From positions 1-64,000 of the forward strand of contig JAEYOK010000026.1 of the NCBI GenBank assembly GCA_023411795.1: a stretch of DNA of 64,000 nucleotides, in the 5' to 3' direction. The DNA comes from Bacillota bacterium (lineage in GTDB: Bacteria; Bacillota; Clostridia; DSM-8532). Positions 27,676 through 36,851 of the stretch are shown one piece after another (position 1 is the stretch's first letter; each line of letters begins with the position of its first letter). The notes below the pieces were generated by a model, which saw nothing but the letters and a program-made list of their open reading frames with translations, searched no databases and was not told the origin of the DNA. The translations under genes and the position numbers were made by a program.

Positions 27676-28072
27676 GCTATTAAAAATACTCATGGAAATG
27701 GGACATGGTGATGAAATCGTTATTGCAGATGGGAATTTTCCTGGTGCAAGTATTGCACAAAGACTTGTAAGATGTGACGGCCACGGTATTTCGGAGATTT
27801 TAGACTCAATACTTAAATTTTTCCCGTTGGACCCCTATGTAGAGACTCCTGCTGCGCTGATGCAGGTCGTGCCCGGAGATACGGTAGAGACCCCTATCTG
27901 GGATGTGTACAAGGAAATTGTAACAAAGCATGAACCGGTAAACAACAAATTCGAAAACATTGAACGTTTCGATTTCTATGAAAGAGCAAAGAATGCTTAT
28001 GCAGTTGTCGCTACAGGAGAAAAGGCGCTATACGCCAATATTATATTGAAAAAAGGTGTTGTTGTTGAATAG
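27641..28072 (+). CDS. fucU: FucU/RbsD-family sugar mutarotase
   Basis: This 143-residue protein aligns along its length with FucU: start MLKGIPSIIPPELLKIL, the catalytic-His segment MGHGDEIVIAD and C-terminal FDFYERAKNAYAVVATGEK. FucU interconverts sugar anomers, classically L-fucose. ATG 27641 is preferred because AAAGGA sits 9 bp upstream and the FucU family starts at this Met; the gene thus overlaps the GatZ-like gene by 35 bp. In this operon it may supply the preferred anomer of galactose or fucose to the aldo/keto reductase or another enzyme (inference). Confidence 0.9.
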   Translation: MLKGIPSIIPPELLKILMEMGHGDEIVIADGNFPGASIAQRLVRCDGHGISEILDSILKFFPLDPYVETPAALMQVVPGDTVETPIWDVYKEIVTKHEPVNNKFENIERFDFYERAKNAYAVVATGEKALYANIILKKGVVVE

Positions 28073-28112
28073 GATTAACAATGAAAAGAATTAAGGGTAA
28101 GGAGAGATGAAA

Positions 28113-29135
28113 ATGGCAGATTTAAAAAATGATTTTATTGATCCCAAACTGGTTCCACTAAGAACCCTTCGCGGTGGTGGGAAAATGCCTGCTATAGGTA
28201 TGGGAACCTTCGGATCAGACCGCTTTAGTGCGCAAGATATTGCAGCAGCTGTTAAAGGTGCAGCTGAGATAGGCTACAGAATGTTTGACTGTGCATCTGT
28301 GTACGGGAATGAACATCTTATAGGAGAAGTTTTCGAAGATGTTATGAAATCAGGTATTAAAAGAGAGGAATTATTTATTACATCCAAGGTGTGGAACGAT
28401 ATGCACAGCAAGGGAGATGTACTTCTTTCCTGTGCCAAATCCCTCAAGGATCTAAGACTGGATTACATAGATCTCTATTTTGTTCACTGGCCTTTCCGGA
28501 ATTTCCACCCGAAGGGAGCGCCTCCGGATTATCACAACAAGGATGCAAGACCATATAACCATGAGGAATATATGGAAACCTGGTACCAGATGGAGAGGCT
28601 GGTCAAGGCTGGTTACGTAAGATATATAGGTACATCTAACATGACAATACCCAAACTAAAGCTTTTGATACGCAATGCCGCAATCTTGCCTGCTGCCAAT
28701 GAGATGGAGCTTCATCCTTGCTTCCAGCAGCCTGAACTGTTTAACTTCTGTATGGAAATGGGAATACAACCCATCGGTTTCTGCCCGATCGGCTCACCGA
28801 CCCGTCCCGACAGAGATAAGACCTCTGATGATGCGGTAGATATCCAGGATCCTGTTGTTGTTGAAATAGCAAAAGCCCATAATGTACATCCTGCAGTTAT
28901 TTGCATTAAATGGGCTGTTCAGCGAGGACAAACCCCAATACCGTTTTCTATTCACAGAAATGAATATGTCAGCAATCTTCGCTGCACAGTGGAAGACCCC
29001 TTAACGGATGAAGAAATAAAGAAATTGGAAAAAGCCGATAAGAATTGCCGTTTAATCAAAGGACAGGTGTTCCTTTGGGATGGTGCTAAAGACTGGACAG
29101 ATTTGTGGGATGTAAACGGCAAAATTACGCAGTAA
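28113..29135 (+). CDS. Aldo/keto reductase
   Basis: This 340-residue TIM-barrel NAD(P)H oxidoreductase has the full catalytic tetrad Asp59, Tyr64, Lys92 and His125 (DCASVYGNE, TSKVW, YFVHWP). ATG 28113 lies 8 bp after GGAG and is favoured over ATG 28107. It is the last gene of the LacI-controlled operon, 40 bp after the mutarotase gene. AKRs of this type reduce aldoses to polyols, so it could make galactitol from galactose for the zinc dehydrogenase; other aldehydes are possible. No clear terminator follows before the convergent chemoreceptor gene. Confidence 0.9.
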   Translation: MADLKNDFIDPKLVPLRTLRGGGKMPAIGMGTFGSDRFSAQDIAAAVKGAAEIGYRMFDCASVYGNEHLIGEVFEDVMKSGIKREELFITSKVWNDMHSKGDVLLSCAKSLKDLRLDYIDLYFVHWPFRNFHPKGAPPDYHNKDARPYNHEEYMETWYQMERLVKAGYVRYIGTSNMTIPKLKLLIRNAAILPAANEMELHPCFQQPELFNFCMEMGIQPIGFCPIGSPTRPDRDKTSDDAVDIQDPVVVEIAKAHNVHPAVICIKWAVQRGQTPIPFSIHRNEYVSNLRCTVEDPLTDEEIKKLEKADKNCRLIKGQVFLWDGAKDWTDLWDVNGKITQ

Positions 29136-29174
29136 CCATCTTCCTGTACATGCTTTTCGCATTATATAACAATA

Positions 29175-30869
29175 TCATACGATAAACTTTTGTACCTTAT
29201 CACTCAATTTCATTGAACTTTTTTTGGTTTCTGTTGCATAATTAACTAATTCATCTGCTTTCTGAGTGACTGAACCGGTTCTTTCAGCAATACTTGAGGC
29301 ACCTACGGCCCCTTCATTAGCGGAAGTAGTTATTTCATTAATGGCAGTGAGCATATGCAGTATAGATTCATGTAACTGAGTTGAAGTCTCGCTAAAGCTG
29401 TGCATAATGTCATCAATATAATCTGCATCAGTGCTGTATTGCTCGCCGGTTTTTACTAATACATCATAATCGTTAATTACCTGTCCATCAACGAATTGGA
29501 GTATGTTTCCTGATTCCTTCACCAGATTATCAACAGATTCCATGACCTCATTTACAACGGCCTGAATTTGTCCGATGGCATTTTTAGAATCTTCGGCAAG
29601 ATTTCTGATCTCAGCGGCAACTACGGTGAAGCCTCTTCCGGCTTCACCCGCACGAGCGGCCTCAATAGATGCGTTCAAAGCCAACATATTAGTTTGTGCT
29701 GAGATGGCCAATATTGCGTCTGTGAGCTGATGGATTTTTTCGATGGATTTTGCCTTTTCAATAGATAATCTGAGTCTTTCATTTGTCTGCTCATAAACAT
29801 TATATGCATTATTTCGGGATGCTTCGGAATTGGCTCTGAGCTTTTCGGCACGAAGTTTTATTTCATCGGACGCTTTCATACCGCTACCGGCTTTTTCTGC
29901 AACACTAGCAATAGCATTTTCAATATCGTGAGATGTAGCACTCATCTCCTCTGCTCCTGCCGCAGTTTCCTCCATGCCTGCTGCCAGTTGTTGAGTTGTT
30001 GCAGAAACTTCCTCTATATCGAAGTTGAGGCTGCCCACCTCTTCGACAGTCCTTAGTAAAGTATTCTCTATACTATTTGTCTCCTCTTTTATGCTGATGA
30101 TAATATCTCTGACAGAGACTCTCATCTGTTCAACAGATTTTGCTATATCCCCGATTTCATCTTTCTTTTTCATAAATTTATCTGAAACAGATACTACAAA
30201 GTTGCCGGAAGCAATCACCCCTATATCTTTCATTAACTTGTTCAGGGAGTTGGCTATCGAATTACCGGTCATCAGCGCATAGATGATACATAAGAATAGC
30301 AATATGCCGCTAAACAGATATGTCTTAGTCATTGATGCATTGAGCATTTTTTCAAGATTACCATATTCTGTTCCCACAAACCACATTCCTATGATACTTT
30401 TATTCTCATCACGAATTGGTGTGTAAAGTGTCTTATATAGTTTACCGTTTATTGTTGTCTCACCTTTAAAGTCTTCACCTTTTTTAAGGACTTTTTCAAT
30501 AACCTCAGGGTTGGCCTGCGTTCCAACAATTCTCTTGCCGTTTTCATCTTCAATGCTTGTAGTTACTCTTGTGTCGTCAAGAAAGACCGTAGAAACAATA
30601 CCAATTTCATTTTTTATAGTATCGACGACGGTTACATCATCATTAATGACTGTCGAACCTTTAATAAGCCTTCCATCTTCAATTTTCCAGGTACCGGGAT
30701 AATTGGATTCCAAAAGAGCCCAACCAAGGCGGCTGCTATCGTACAGCTCATCCTCAACTTTCAAATTTATGAGAGAAGCGACTTCATGATTTGTAAAATA
30801 CACAATAATTCCCATTAGGATTAGAAGCATTATATTGATTGATATAACTAATTTCCACTTTAGCTTCAT
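29175..30869 (-). CDS. Methyl-accepting chemotaxis protein with single-Cache sensor
   Basis: The ATG at 30869 (MKLKWK) lies about 8 bp after GAGGAG and starts directly before TM1 (LVISINIMLLILMGIIVYF); more upstream starts would add an unlikely tail. The 564-residue receptor has an extracellular sensor of about 150 residues with the single-Cache signature GKLYKTLYTPI, TM2 near residues 178-198, HAMP, and a signalling domain with tip LALNASIEAARAGEAGRGFTV. The ligand is unknown; sensors of this group often bind small organic acids. It lies downstream of a second MCP gene in the same direction, with a long hairpin between them. Confidence 0.9.
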   Translation of the reverse strand: MKLKWKLVISINIMLLILMGIIVYFTNHEVASLINLKVEDELYDSSRLGWALLESNYPGTWKIEDGRLIKGSTVINDDVTVVDTIKNEIGIVSTVFLDDTRVTTSIEDENGKRIVGTQANPEVIEKVLKKGEDFKGETTINGKLYKTLYTPIRDENKSIIGMWFVGTEYGNLEKMLNASMTKTYLFSGILLFLCIIYALMTGNSIANSLNKLMKDIGVIASGNFVVSVSDKFMKKKDEIGDIAKSVEQMRVSVRDIIISIKEETNSIENTLLRTVEEVGSLNFDIEEVSATTQQLAAGMEETAAGAEEMSATSHDIENAIASVAEKAGSGMKASDEIKLRAEKLRANSEASRNNAYNVYEQTNERLRLSIEKAKSIEKIHQLTDAILAISAQTNMLALNASIEAARAGEAGRGFTVVAAEIRNLAEDSKNAIGQIQAVVNEVMESVDNLVKESGNILQFVDGQVINDYDVLVKTGEQYSTDADYIDDIMHSFSETSTQLHESILHMLTAINEITTSANEGAVGASSIAERTGSVTQKADELVNYATETKKSSMKLSDKVQKFIV

Positions 30870-30903
30870 AAGCATATCTCCTCGTGTATTTAAATAAACC
30901 ATA

Positions 30904-30951
30904 GGTCCACATAAAAGGTGTAGGTTCTTGACCTGCACCTTTTATATGTCC
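30904..30951 (-). terminator. Long inverted repeat between two chemoreceptor genes
   Basis: A stem of about 20 bp (30905-30924 with 30932-30951; a few mismatches) contains the AAAAGGTG/CACCTTTT core. On the minus strand it follows the 30979-32229 receptor gene and probably ends or attenuates its transcript. Confidence 0.65.
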
Positions 30952-30978
30952 TTATTAGTATTACTTATAAAAACTAGA

Positions 30979-32229
30979 TTAGCTCAACTTATATTTCTTG
31001 ATTCTGGCATCTAAATCGTTTACCAGATTGTTAAGACCCTTGGAAGCCTCATTAAGTTCTGCGAATGACTTGATCTGTGACTCGGTTGTTGCCGTCATTT
31101 CCTGGCTGGAAGCAGCTGTTTCCTGAGAAACAGAGGAAATGTGTTCAATGGAAAGAATAACTTCGGCGTTATCCTTCTGCATCTTTGCAACCGATTCATT
31201 AACCATCTTGAATTTATCAACAATAGCGTAGATTGCATTGGCAATATCGTCGAAAGCCTTCTTGGTAGTATCAACCGACATAATCTGATCTTCAGATGCT
31301 TTTCTTAGACCATCCATAACTTTAACGGCCATCTTTGATTCATTGCTGATGCTTTCAACTAAGTTGGTAATCTCAAGGGTAGAGGTTCTGCTCTGATCTG
31401 CGAGTTTTCTTACTTCATCAGCAACAACCGCGAAACCTAAGCCGGCTTCACCGGCTCTTGCGGCCTCAATTGCAGCGTTTAAAGCTAGAAGATTGGTTTG
31501 CTCAGTTATATTTTCAATAGTTGTTGTAAATGAACTGATTTGTTGGGCGGTATTAACTAGCTTCTCCATAACAGAGAAGATTTTTTCAGAGGCACTGAAA
31601 TTTGTCTGAGATTTTTCTCTCAACACCTCTACGGCCTCAGCTCCGGCAGTATTAACCAGTCCGATTTTTTCAGTTTCTCTGGAAATCTCATTGTAGCTAT
31701 CATAAACACTGTTTATCTGAACAGACAATTTTTCAACTGATAAAACACCATTTTGGGCTTCTTCTGCCTGACTTGTAGCGCCATTAGCAATATCCTCGAC
31801 TGTTTTGGCAATGGAGTTTATTGCGTCAAATGCACCTTGTGAAACTTCATCAACTGTATAAGAAGCGCTTCTAATCAATCTTGACAACTTGAAGAAGCTA
31901 TCAACCAGATTTCTTATTTCGCTTAAGATGGAATTGACTGTAGATGCGACTCCCCCTAGAATTCCATAATCTTTAGGGTTTAAAAAAACAGAAAAGTCAC
32001 CTTCTTTAATTTTTTGCATGTCTTTTGTAAATTTTATTGCTGATTTTTTTATTGATGCTTCCAATACCTTTCTTACAACAAGAACAATTACGAATCCGAA
32101 AACGGGAAATATAGGAAAGACAATCCATTGTTTTGTTATTGTGCTTACAAAGATGCCGATAGCAAGGCCTACTAATGTTGTAGTGATAAGAACTAGCTGG
32201 TTAAAATCCACCTTTTTCTTCTCGCTCAT
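30979..32229 (-). CDS. Methyl-accepting chemotaxis protein without a large extracellular domain
   Basis: The ATG at 32229 (MSEKKKVDF) follows GGGGG by 7 bp. The 416-residue protein has two closely spaced hydrophobic segments (about residues 13-30 and 35-53), no extracellular sensor, a HAMP-like linker, and an MCP signalling domain with tip LALNAAIEAARAGEAGLGFAV. Such short receptors sense cytoplasmic or membrane signals, or work in mixed arrays with other receptors. The stimulus is unknown. It ends in a typical Gln/Glu-rich methylation helix. Confidence 0.88.
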   Translation of the reverse strand: MSEKKKVDFNQLVLITTTLVGLAIGIFVSTITKQWIVFPIFPVFGFVIVLVVRKVLEASIKKSAIKFTKDMQKIKEGDFSVFLNPKDYGILGGVASTVNSILSEIRNLVDSFFKLSRLIRSASYTVDEVSQGAFDAINSIAKTVEDIANGATSQAEEAQNGVLSVEKLSVQINSVYDSYNEISRETEKIGLVNTAGAEAVEVLREKSQTNFSASEKIFSVMEKLVNTAQQISSFTTTIENITEQTNLLALNAAIEAARAGEAGLGFAVVADEVRKLADQSRTSTLEITNLVESISNESKMAVKVMDGLRKASEDQIMSVDTTKKAFDDIANAIYAIVDKFKMVNESVAKMQKDNAEVILSIEHISSVSQETAASSQEMTATTESQIKSFAELNEASKGLNNLVNDLDARIKKYKLS

Positions 32230-32373
32230 TTTTAAACCCCCAATCAATAGAGCAAAATATTTAACTACATACATTTGTCAAGCTTTAAAGAAAACATAGT
32301 TGCCCAAAATACCCTTTTACAACATTTTACTATAATTTATTGTCTTTGTATAGCTGATTTGACATGGTTATAT

Positions 32374-32411
32374 AAAAAGGCGCAATTTAATCAATAATTG
32401 ACAAATTGCGC
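32374..32411 (-). terminator. Intrinsic terminator of argCB
   Basis: On the minus strand GCGCAATTT pairs with AAATTGCGC around a 14-base loop, followed by CTTTTTAT. It starts about 50 bp after the argB stop codon. Confidence 0.85.
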
Positions 32412-32459
32412 AAAGCATATTCAAATATTCTAAATAATTTAATTACAAATGAATTTCAT

Positions 32460-33371
32460 TTATAATTGCTCTTTTTCATAATAAGGTTTAATTTTCTGAG
32501 TAATCATGGTTCCGATACCCTTGTTGGTGAATATCTCCAATAATATGCAATGGGGGATACGGCCATCAATGATGTGGGACCTTTCAACACCGTGTTCAAG
32601 AGCATAAACACATCCCAGAACCTTAGGAATCATTCCCCCCACAATAACTCCTTCCTTAATAAGCTGATTGATCTTTTCGCTTGTTATGGCATATAGTATT
32701 GAATCATTATCCTTTGAGTTTTTAACACCTTCCACGTCGGTAAGGAGGATCAGCTTTTCGGCTTTAAGTGCAGCCGCAAGCTCTGCTGCCACAGTATCAG
32801 CATTGATATTATAACTCTGGCCATTTTTGTCTGTTCCGATAGGTGCGACAACAGGTATATATTCATCCTTAGTAAGAATCTCAAGGGCTCTGGTATTAAT
32901 CTTTACTATTCTACCGACATATCCTAAGTCCACTTGCTCATTATCAATAGTTTCATAGTGCTTTTCGCACTCTAAAAGCATACCGTCAATACCGCATATT
33001 CCTATGGCCTTGCCACCCTTCTGATTCAGCAGGGAAACTATTTCCTTGTTTGTCTTTCCCATCAGCACCATCTGAGCGATTTCCATGGTCTGCCTGTCTG
33101 TTTTTCTAAGACCGTTCACAAATTCAGATTGGATATTAAAGTTTTTTAGTGCGGTAGTAATATCGGGGCCTCCACCATGAACGACTACCGGATTAAGCCC
33201 TATGTATTTCAAAAGGGTTATATCCTCCATCACCGAGTGTTTAAGGTCTTCGTTTATCATTGCATTTCCACCGTACTTAATTACCACTGTTTTTCCGGCG
33301 AGGGCCTGAATATATGGCAGGGCTTCTACAAGAATCCCCGCTTTTTTTATTATTTCTGAAATATCAAACAT
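32460..33371 (-). CDS. argB: Acetylglutamate kinase
   Basis: This 303-residue amino-acid kinase phosphorylates N-acetyl-L-glutamate, the second step of arginine synthesis. Signatures are the N-terminal VIKYGGNAM phosphate loop, VVHGGGPDI, and NINADTVAAELAAAL, with the nucleotide segment ILLTDVEGV. The length is typical. GAGG precedes the ATG by 7 bp. It follows argC by 32 bp in the same direction. The N-terminal extension linked to arginine feedback in some ArgB proteins may be present (helix IIKKAGILVEALPYI), so arginine inhibition is possible. Confidence 0.96.
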   Translation of the reverse strand: MFDISEIIKKAGILVEALPYIQALAGKTVVIKYGGNAMINEDLKHSVMEDITLLKYIGLNPVVVHGGGPDITTALKNFNIQSEFVNGLRKTDRQTMEIAQMVLMGKTNKEIVSLLNQKGGKAIGICGIDGMLLECEKHYETIDNEQVDLGYVGRIVKINTRALEILTKDEYIPVVAPIGTDKNGQSYNINADTVAAELAAALKAEKLILLTDVEGVKNSKDNDSILYAITSEKINQLIKEGVIVGGMIPKVLGCVYALEHGVERSHIIDGRIPHCILLEIFTNKGIGTMITQKIKPYYEKEQL

Positions 33372-33403
33372 TTCTTAATCCTCTTTCTTATAATCATTAT
33401 TCA

Positions 33404-34447
33404 TTATATATAAAGACCTGGTGATAGGAGGCCTTCGGTTTCATTAAAGCCCGCCATAATATTAAGAGCCTGAATAGCCTGACTGGCAGAACCTTTACCC
33501 AGATTATCCAATGCAGAAATAATTATGAGCTTTTTCGAACGCTTGTCAATATTAATACTGATATCTATATAGTTTGATCCGGAGACTAATTTAGTTTCAG
33601 GTAGGTGTCCTAAAGGAAGAATTCGTACAAAAGGTTCATTTTTATAGTGATCAAGGTATATGGTGTGAACGGCATCAACAGTCATATCATCGTCTAAAAG
33701 GTCCAGAGAGCTGGTCGCAAGCATACCCCGTTTCATTGGGGCTAAGTGAGGAGTAAATGATACTATAATATCTTCACCTGCTATTAAAGACAGTTCCTGC
33801 TCTATTTCAGGGGTATGGCGGTGGTTGGCCACACCATAAGCTTTAAAGTTCTCGGCTGTTTCGCAAAAAGCATAGGGTAAATCTGCTTTTCTGCCTGCAC
33901 CTGAAACTCCGGAAACGGCGTTTATTACTATGTTTTTATTTGAAGCAATCTTATGTTTTAATGCAGGAGCTATTCCAAGGATTGAGCATGTAGGATAACA
34001 ACCGGGATCTGCTACAAGCCTGGCTTCCTTTATTTCTTTCCTGTAAAGCTCAGGAAGGCCGTAAACCGCCTGAGGTATCAATTCCGGAGAAGAGTGCGTA
34101 ACCTTATACCACTTTTCATATATCTTAACATCTCTAAACCTGAAATCCCCGCTATGATCTATGACTCTCTTTCCCTTTTCCATGAGTTTAGGTATCACAG
34201 TAGTAGACACGCCATGAGGCAGTGCCGTAATGAAAAAATCGGCCTTATCAGCTATTATGTCTAAATCAAGCCCATCACAAATTCCATCATAAATTCCTCT
34301 AAAAGAGGGATATACTTCGGAAAAAGGCTTACCGACGAAGCTGTTTGAGACAACAGTGGCTATTTTTATATCATCTCTCAAGGCTAAAAGGCGGATAATC
34401 TCTGCCCCGACATATCCAGTGGCTCCTATAATTCCTACTTTTATCAT
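33404..34447 (-). CDS. argC: N-acetyl-gamma-glutamyl-phosphate reductase
   Basis: This 347-residue enzyme reduces N-acetylglutamyl phosphate with NADPH. The N-terminal GIIGATGYVGAEIIRLL is the cofactor site and VADPGCYPTCSILG holds the catalytic Cys. The ATG at 34447 follows AGGAGG by 7 bp and is preferred over an in-frame upstream start. It is the first gene of an argC-argB unit; argJ, argD and argF are not in the window. A palindrome upstream may be an ArgR site. Confidence 0.96.
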   Translation of the reverse strand: MIKVGIIGATGYVGAEIIRLLALRDDIKIATVVSNSFVGKPFSEVYPSFRGIYDGICDGLDLDIIADKADFFITALPHGVSTTVIPKLMEKGKRVIDHSGDFRFRDVKIYEKWYKVTHSSPELIPQAVYGLPELYRKEIKEARLVADPGCYPTCSILGIAPALKHKIASNKNIVINAVSGVSGAGRKADLPYAFCETAENFKAYGVANHRHTPEIEQELSLIAGEDIIVSFTPHLAPMKRGMLATSSLDLLDDDMTVDAVHTIYLDHYKNEPFVRILPLGHLPETKLVSGSNYIDISINIDKRSKKLIIISALDNLGKGSASQAIQALNIMAGFNETEGLLSPGLYI

Positions 34448-34485
34448 ATTAATTCCTCCTAAAAGATACCACAAACATCCTTATA

Positions 34486-34507
34486 ATTATACATTTATAT
34501 GTATAAT
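34486..34507. promoter_or_regulatory. Candidate ArgR box upstream of argC
   Basis: ATTATACAT and ATGTATAAT form a perfect 9-bp inverted repeat around TTAT, 39 bp before the argC start. Its size and AT-rich TATACAT half-sites resemble Gram-positive ARG boxes. No arginine regulator gene is in the window. Confidence 0.5.
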
Positions 34508-34699
34508 AATTCAATATGAGGTTTGAAATTTAATTCATTCTAGTAATTTGTTGTGAATATTTAACTAGACAAAGTAGCTAAAAGGCATTTTTCATTTTTG
34601 TGGAATTATAAGGTAGTTTTACATGTGGGTTTAATATAACATTAATACTACCACTAAAAATGCTTTTGCATTAATCAGATATTCTGGGAGGGAATTTTA

Positions 34700-35812
34700 A
34701 TGGCTGGAGTAAGTTTAAAAAACGTATTTAAAACATATCCGGGCGGCGTAACAGCTGTTAGTGACTTTAACATTGATATCGAAGATAAAGAATTTATTAT
34801 TCTTGTCGGACCTTCAGGCTGCGGCAAAACAACTACACTTAGAATGATTGCAGGTCTTGAGGAAATTACATCAGGCGAATTATATATCGGCGATAAGCTT
34901 TGTAATGATGTGGCCCCTAAGGATAGAGATATAGCAATGGTTTTCCAAAACTATGCACTTTATCCTCACATGACCGTATTTGATAATATGGCCTTTGGTC
35001 TTAAACTTAGAAAGACACCAAAGGATGAAATTAAGAGAAGAGTTCAGGAAGCTGCTAGAATACTTTCAATCGAACACCTTCTTGACAGAAAACCAAAGGC
35101 TCTTTCGGGCGGTCAGAGACAGCGTGTTGCCTTGGGTCGTGCAATTGTTCGTGAACCTAAAGTATTCCTTATGGACGAGCCTCTCTCCAACCTTGATGCC
35201 AAACTCAGAGTTCAGATGAGAACTGAAATATCCAAGCTACACTTAAAGTTGAACACAACATTTATCTATGTAACCCATGATCAGACCGAGGCTCTTACAA
35301 TGGGTACCAGAATTGTCGTAATGAAAGATGGTTTTGTTCAACAGATTGCTAATCCTCAACAGCTATATGATGAACCAGTTAATGCTTTCGTTGCAGGATT
35401 TATCGGTAGCCCTCAGATGAATTTGACTAATGCTCTTGTTGTAAAAGAAGGGGATAAGGTTTCTCTTAAGTTTGGGGAATACCTGTTAGAACTTCCTGCA
35501 GATAAGGCAGCAGCTCTTGAAAAACAAGGATATGTTGGAAGCGAAGTTATTTTTGGTATTCGCCCTGAAGATATCCATGATGAAGAAGTATTACTTGCAA
35601 ATAGCAACAGCGGAGTATTAACCGCCAACGTGGAAGTTACCGAGAGATTGGGCTCTGAAACTCTGCTTTATGTTTTAATAAATGATATTAACTTTACCGC
35701 CCGTGTTAGCCCTAAATCCAAGACACAGGCCGGTGAATCAATCAAGGTTGTCTTTGATATGCAACATATTCATATCTTTGATAAAGAAACCGAAAAAGCT
35801 ATAGTACACTAA
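34700..35812 (+). CDS. Sugar ABC transporter ATPase, MsmX/UgpC type
   Basis: This 370-residue ATPase has Walker A GPSGCGKTTT, Q-loop (VFQNYALYPHMTV), signature LSGGQRQR, Walker B VFLMDEPLSNLD, H-loop THDQ and a C-terminal MOP/TOBE regulatory domain from about residue 235. MsmX-type proteins energise several carbohydrate importers encoded elsewhere. It is monocistronic, with its own terminator, and the importer at 14891-18060 lacks an ATPase, so it is a natural partner (inference). GGGAGGG lies before the ATG. Confidence 0.95.
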   Translation: MAGVSLKNVFKTYPGGVTAVSDFNIDIEDKEFIILVGPSGCGKTTTLRMIAGLEEITSGELYIGDKLCNDVAPKDRDIAMVFQNYALYPHMTVFDNMAFGLKLRKTPKDEIKRRVQEAARILSIEHLLDRKPKALSGGQRQRVALGRAIVREPKVFLMDEPLSNLDAKLRVQMRTEISKLHLKLNTTFIYVTHDQTEALTMGTRIVVMKDGFVQQIANPQQLYDEPVNAFVAGFIGSPQMNLTNALVVKEGDKVSLKFGEYLLELPADKAAALEKQGYVGSEVIFGIRPEDIHDEEVLLANSNSGVLTANVEVTERLGSETLLYVLINDINFTARVSPKSKTQAGESIKVVFDMQHIHIFDKETEKAIVH

Positions 35813-35826
35813 TAATATTACTAATT

Positions 35827-35871
35827 AAGGACTGTTTCCAATGGGTAATACCCGTGGAACAGTCCTTTTTT
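35827..35871 (+). terminator. Intrinsic terminator of the ATPase gene
   Basis: AAGGACTGTTTCCA pairs with TGGAACAGTCCTT (one mismatch), with an inner GGGT/ACCC, followed by TTTTTT. It lies 15 bp after the stop codon. Confidence 0.93.
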
Positions 35872-35984
35872 AAATTTAGAATTTACCATGAATACGTCGT
35901 CTCCTAATTATATTGTTTTTTAATGATTAATTGTGGAATAATGTAGGTATAGATTATATAAATTGTTTTTGTCGGAGGATTTTT

Positions 35985-36851
35985 TTGAGACTTGTAGCAT
36001 TCGTAGGATCAAGTGGGTCAGGCAAAAGCCATCGTGCATCATGGGTGGCCAGGGAAAATAATCTGGACTATATAATAGATGACGGTTTACTAATTCACGA
36101 AAGTACTATTGTGGCTGGAAAGTCTGCAAAAAAGGCTCCTTCAAAAATTAGTTCGGTCAAAGTTGCCCTTTTTATAGAGGATGATCACAGAAAAGAAGTA
36201 AGGGAAGCTATCCTGAGGTGTAAGCCCCAAGGTATACTAATATTGGGCACATCTGATGGAATGGTCGATAAAATAGCTGAAGGTCTGGAATTGGGAGAGT
36301 ATGATCAAAGAATATATATCGAGGACGTGGCAAGCCCCTATGAGATCGAACAAGCGCGCAATACCCGATTAAAACAGGGGAAGCATGTTATCCCCGTACC
36401 GGCCATGCAACTTAAGAAACAGTTTTCAGGCTATTTTTTAGATCCCCTTCAGCTTTTTAGGCGAAAAGGTAAGGGCCAGTTTCAAAATATTGGTGAAAAG
36501 TCGGTAGTAAGGCCCACATTCAGCTATTTCGGAAATTATACAATATCGGACTACGCCATATACCAGTTGGTAAATTATAATATTGTTATTATGCCCGAAA
36601 TGGAAAAAGTGACAAGATTTCGTACAAGTAACGGCCCGGATGGACTTTATATTGATATCGATGTTATTATGGTATTTGGATACAACTTAGTAGAGGCAGT
36701 TAAAAAAGCCAGAGATGTTATTATTAAAGAACTTGATAGGACTACTGGTTTTAACGTAAATATTCTAAACATCAGTGTAAAAAGCTTAACTATGAAAAAA
36801 ACTACATCTGATTATCCGGTAACGGAGGGAAGTAAAAGTGCCTCAAGTTGA
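35985..36851 (+). CDS. P-loop NTPase fused to an Asp23/Gls24-like domain
   Basis: TTG 35985 is chosen because CGGAGG lies 6 bp upstream and the Walker A motif (GSSGSGKS, residues 8-15) then sits at the N-terminus as expected. The 288-residue protein has a nucleotide-binding half (about 1-150) and a C-terminal segment (about 185-280) with the spacing of Asp23/Gls24 domains: TISDYAIYQLVNYNIVIMP, then IDIDVIMVFGYNLVEAVKKA, then GFNVNILNISVKSL. Asp23 proteins associate with the envelope. The function is unknown. The gene overlaps sigH by 14 bp, so production is probably coupled. It might monitor nucleotide or envelope state for sigma-H activity (speculative). Confidence 0.7.
   Translation: MRLVAFVGSSGSGKSHRASWVARENNLDYIIDDGLLIHESTIVAGKSAKKAPSKISSVKVALFIEDDHRKEVREAILRCKPQGILILGTSDGMVDKIAEGLELGEYDQRIYIEDVASPYEIEQARNTRLKQGKHVIPVPAMQLKKQFSGYFLDPLQLFRRKGKGQFQNIGEKSVVRPTFSYFGNYTISDYAIYQLVNYNIVIMPEMEKVTRFRTSNGPDGLYIDIDVIMVFGYNLVEAVKKARDVIIKELDRTTGFNVNILNISVKSLTMKKTTSDYPVTEGSKSASS

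Noticed and set aside
27961..27980. Additional LacI operator-like AACGTTTCG within the fucU gene
   Set aside because: It is inside a conserved coding segment (IERFDFYERA) and lacks the full 12-base operator.
29175..32229. Chemotaxis gene cluster
   Set aside because: Only receptors are present; no cheA, cheW, cheY, cheB or cheR was found in the window.
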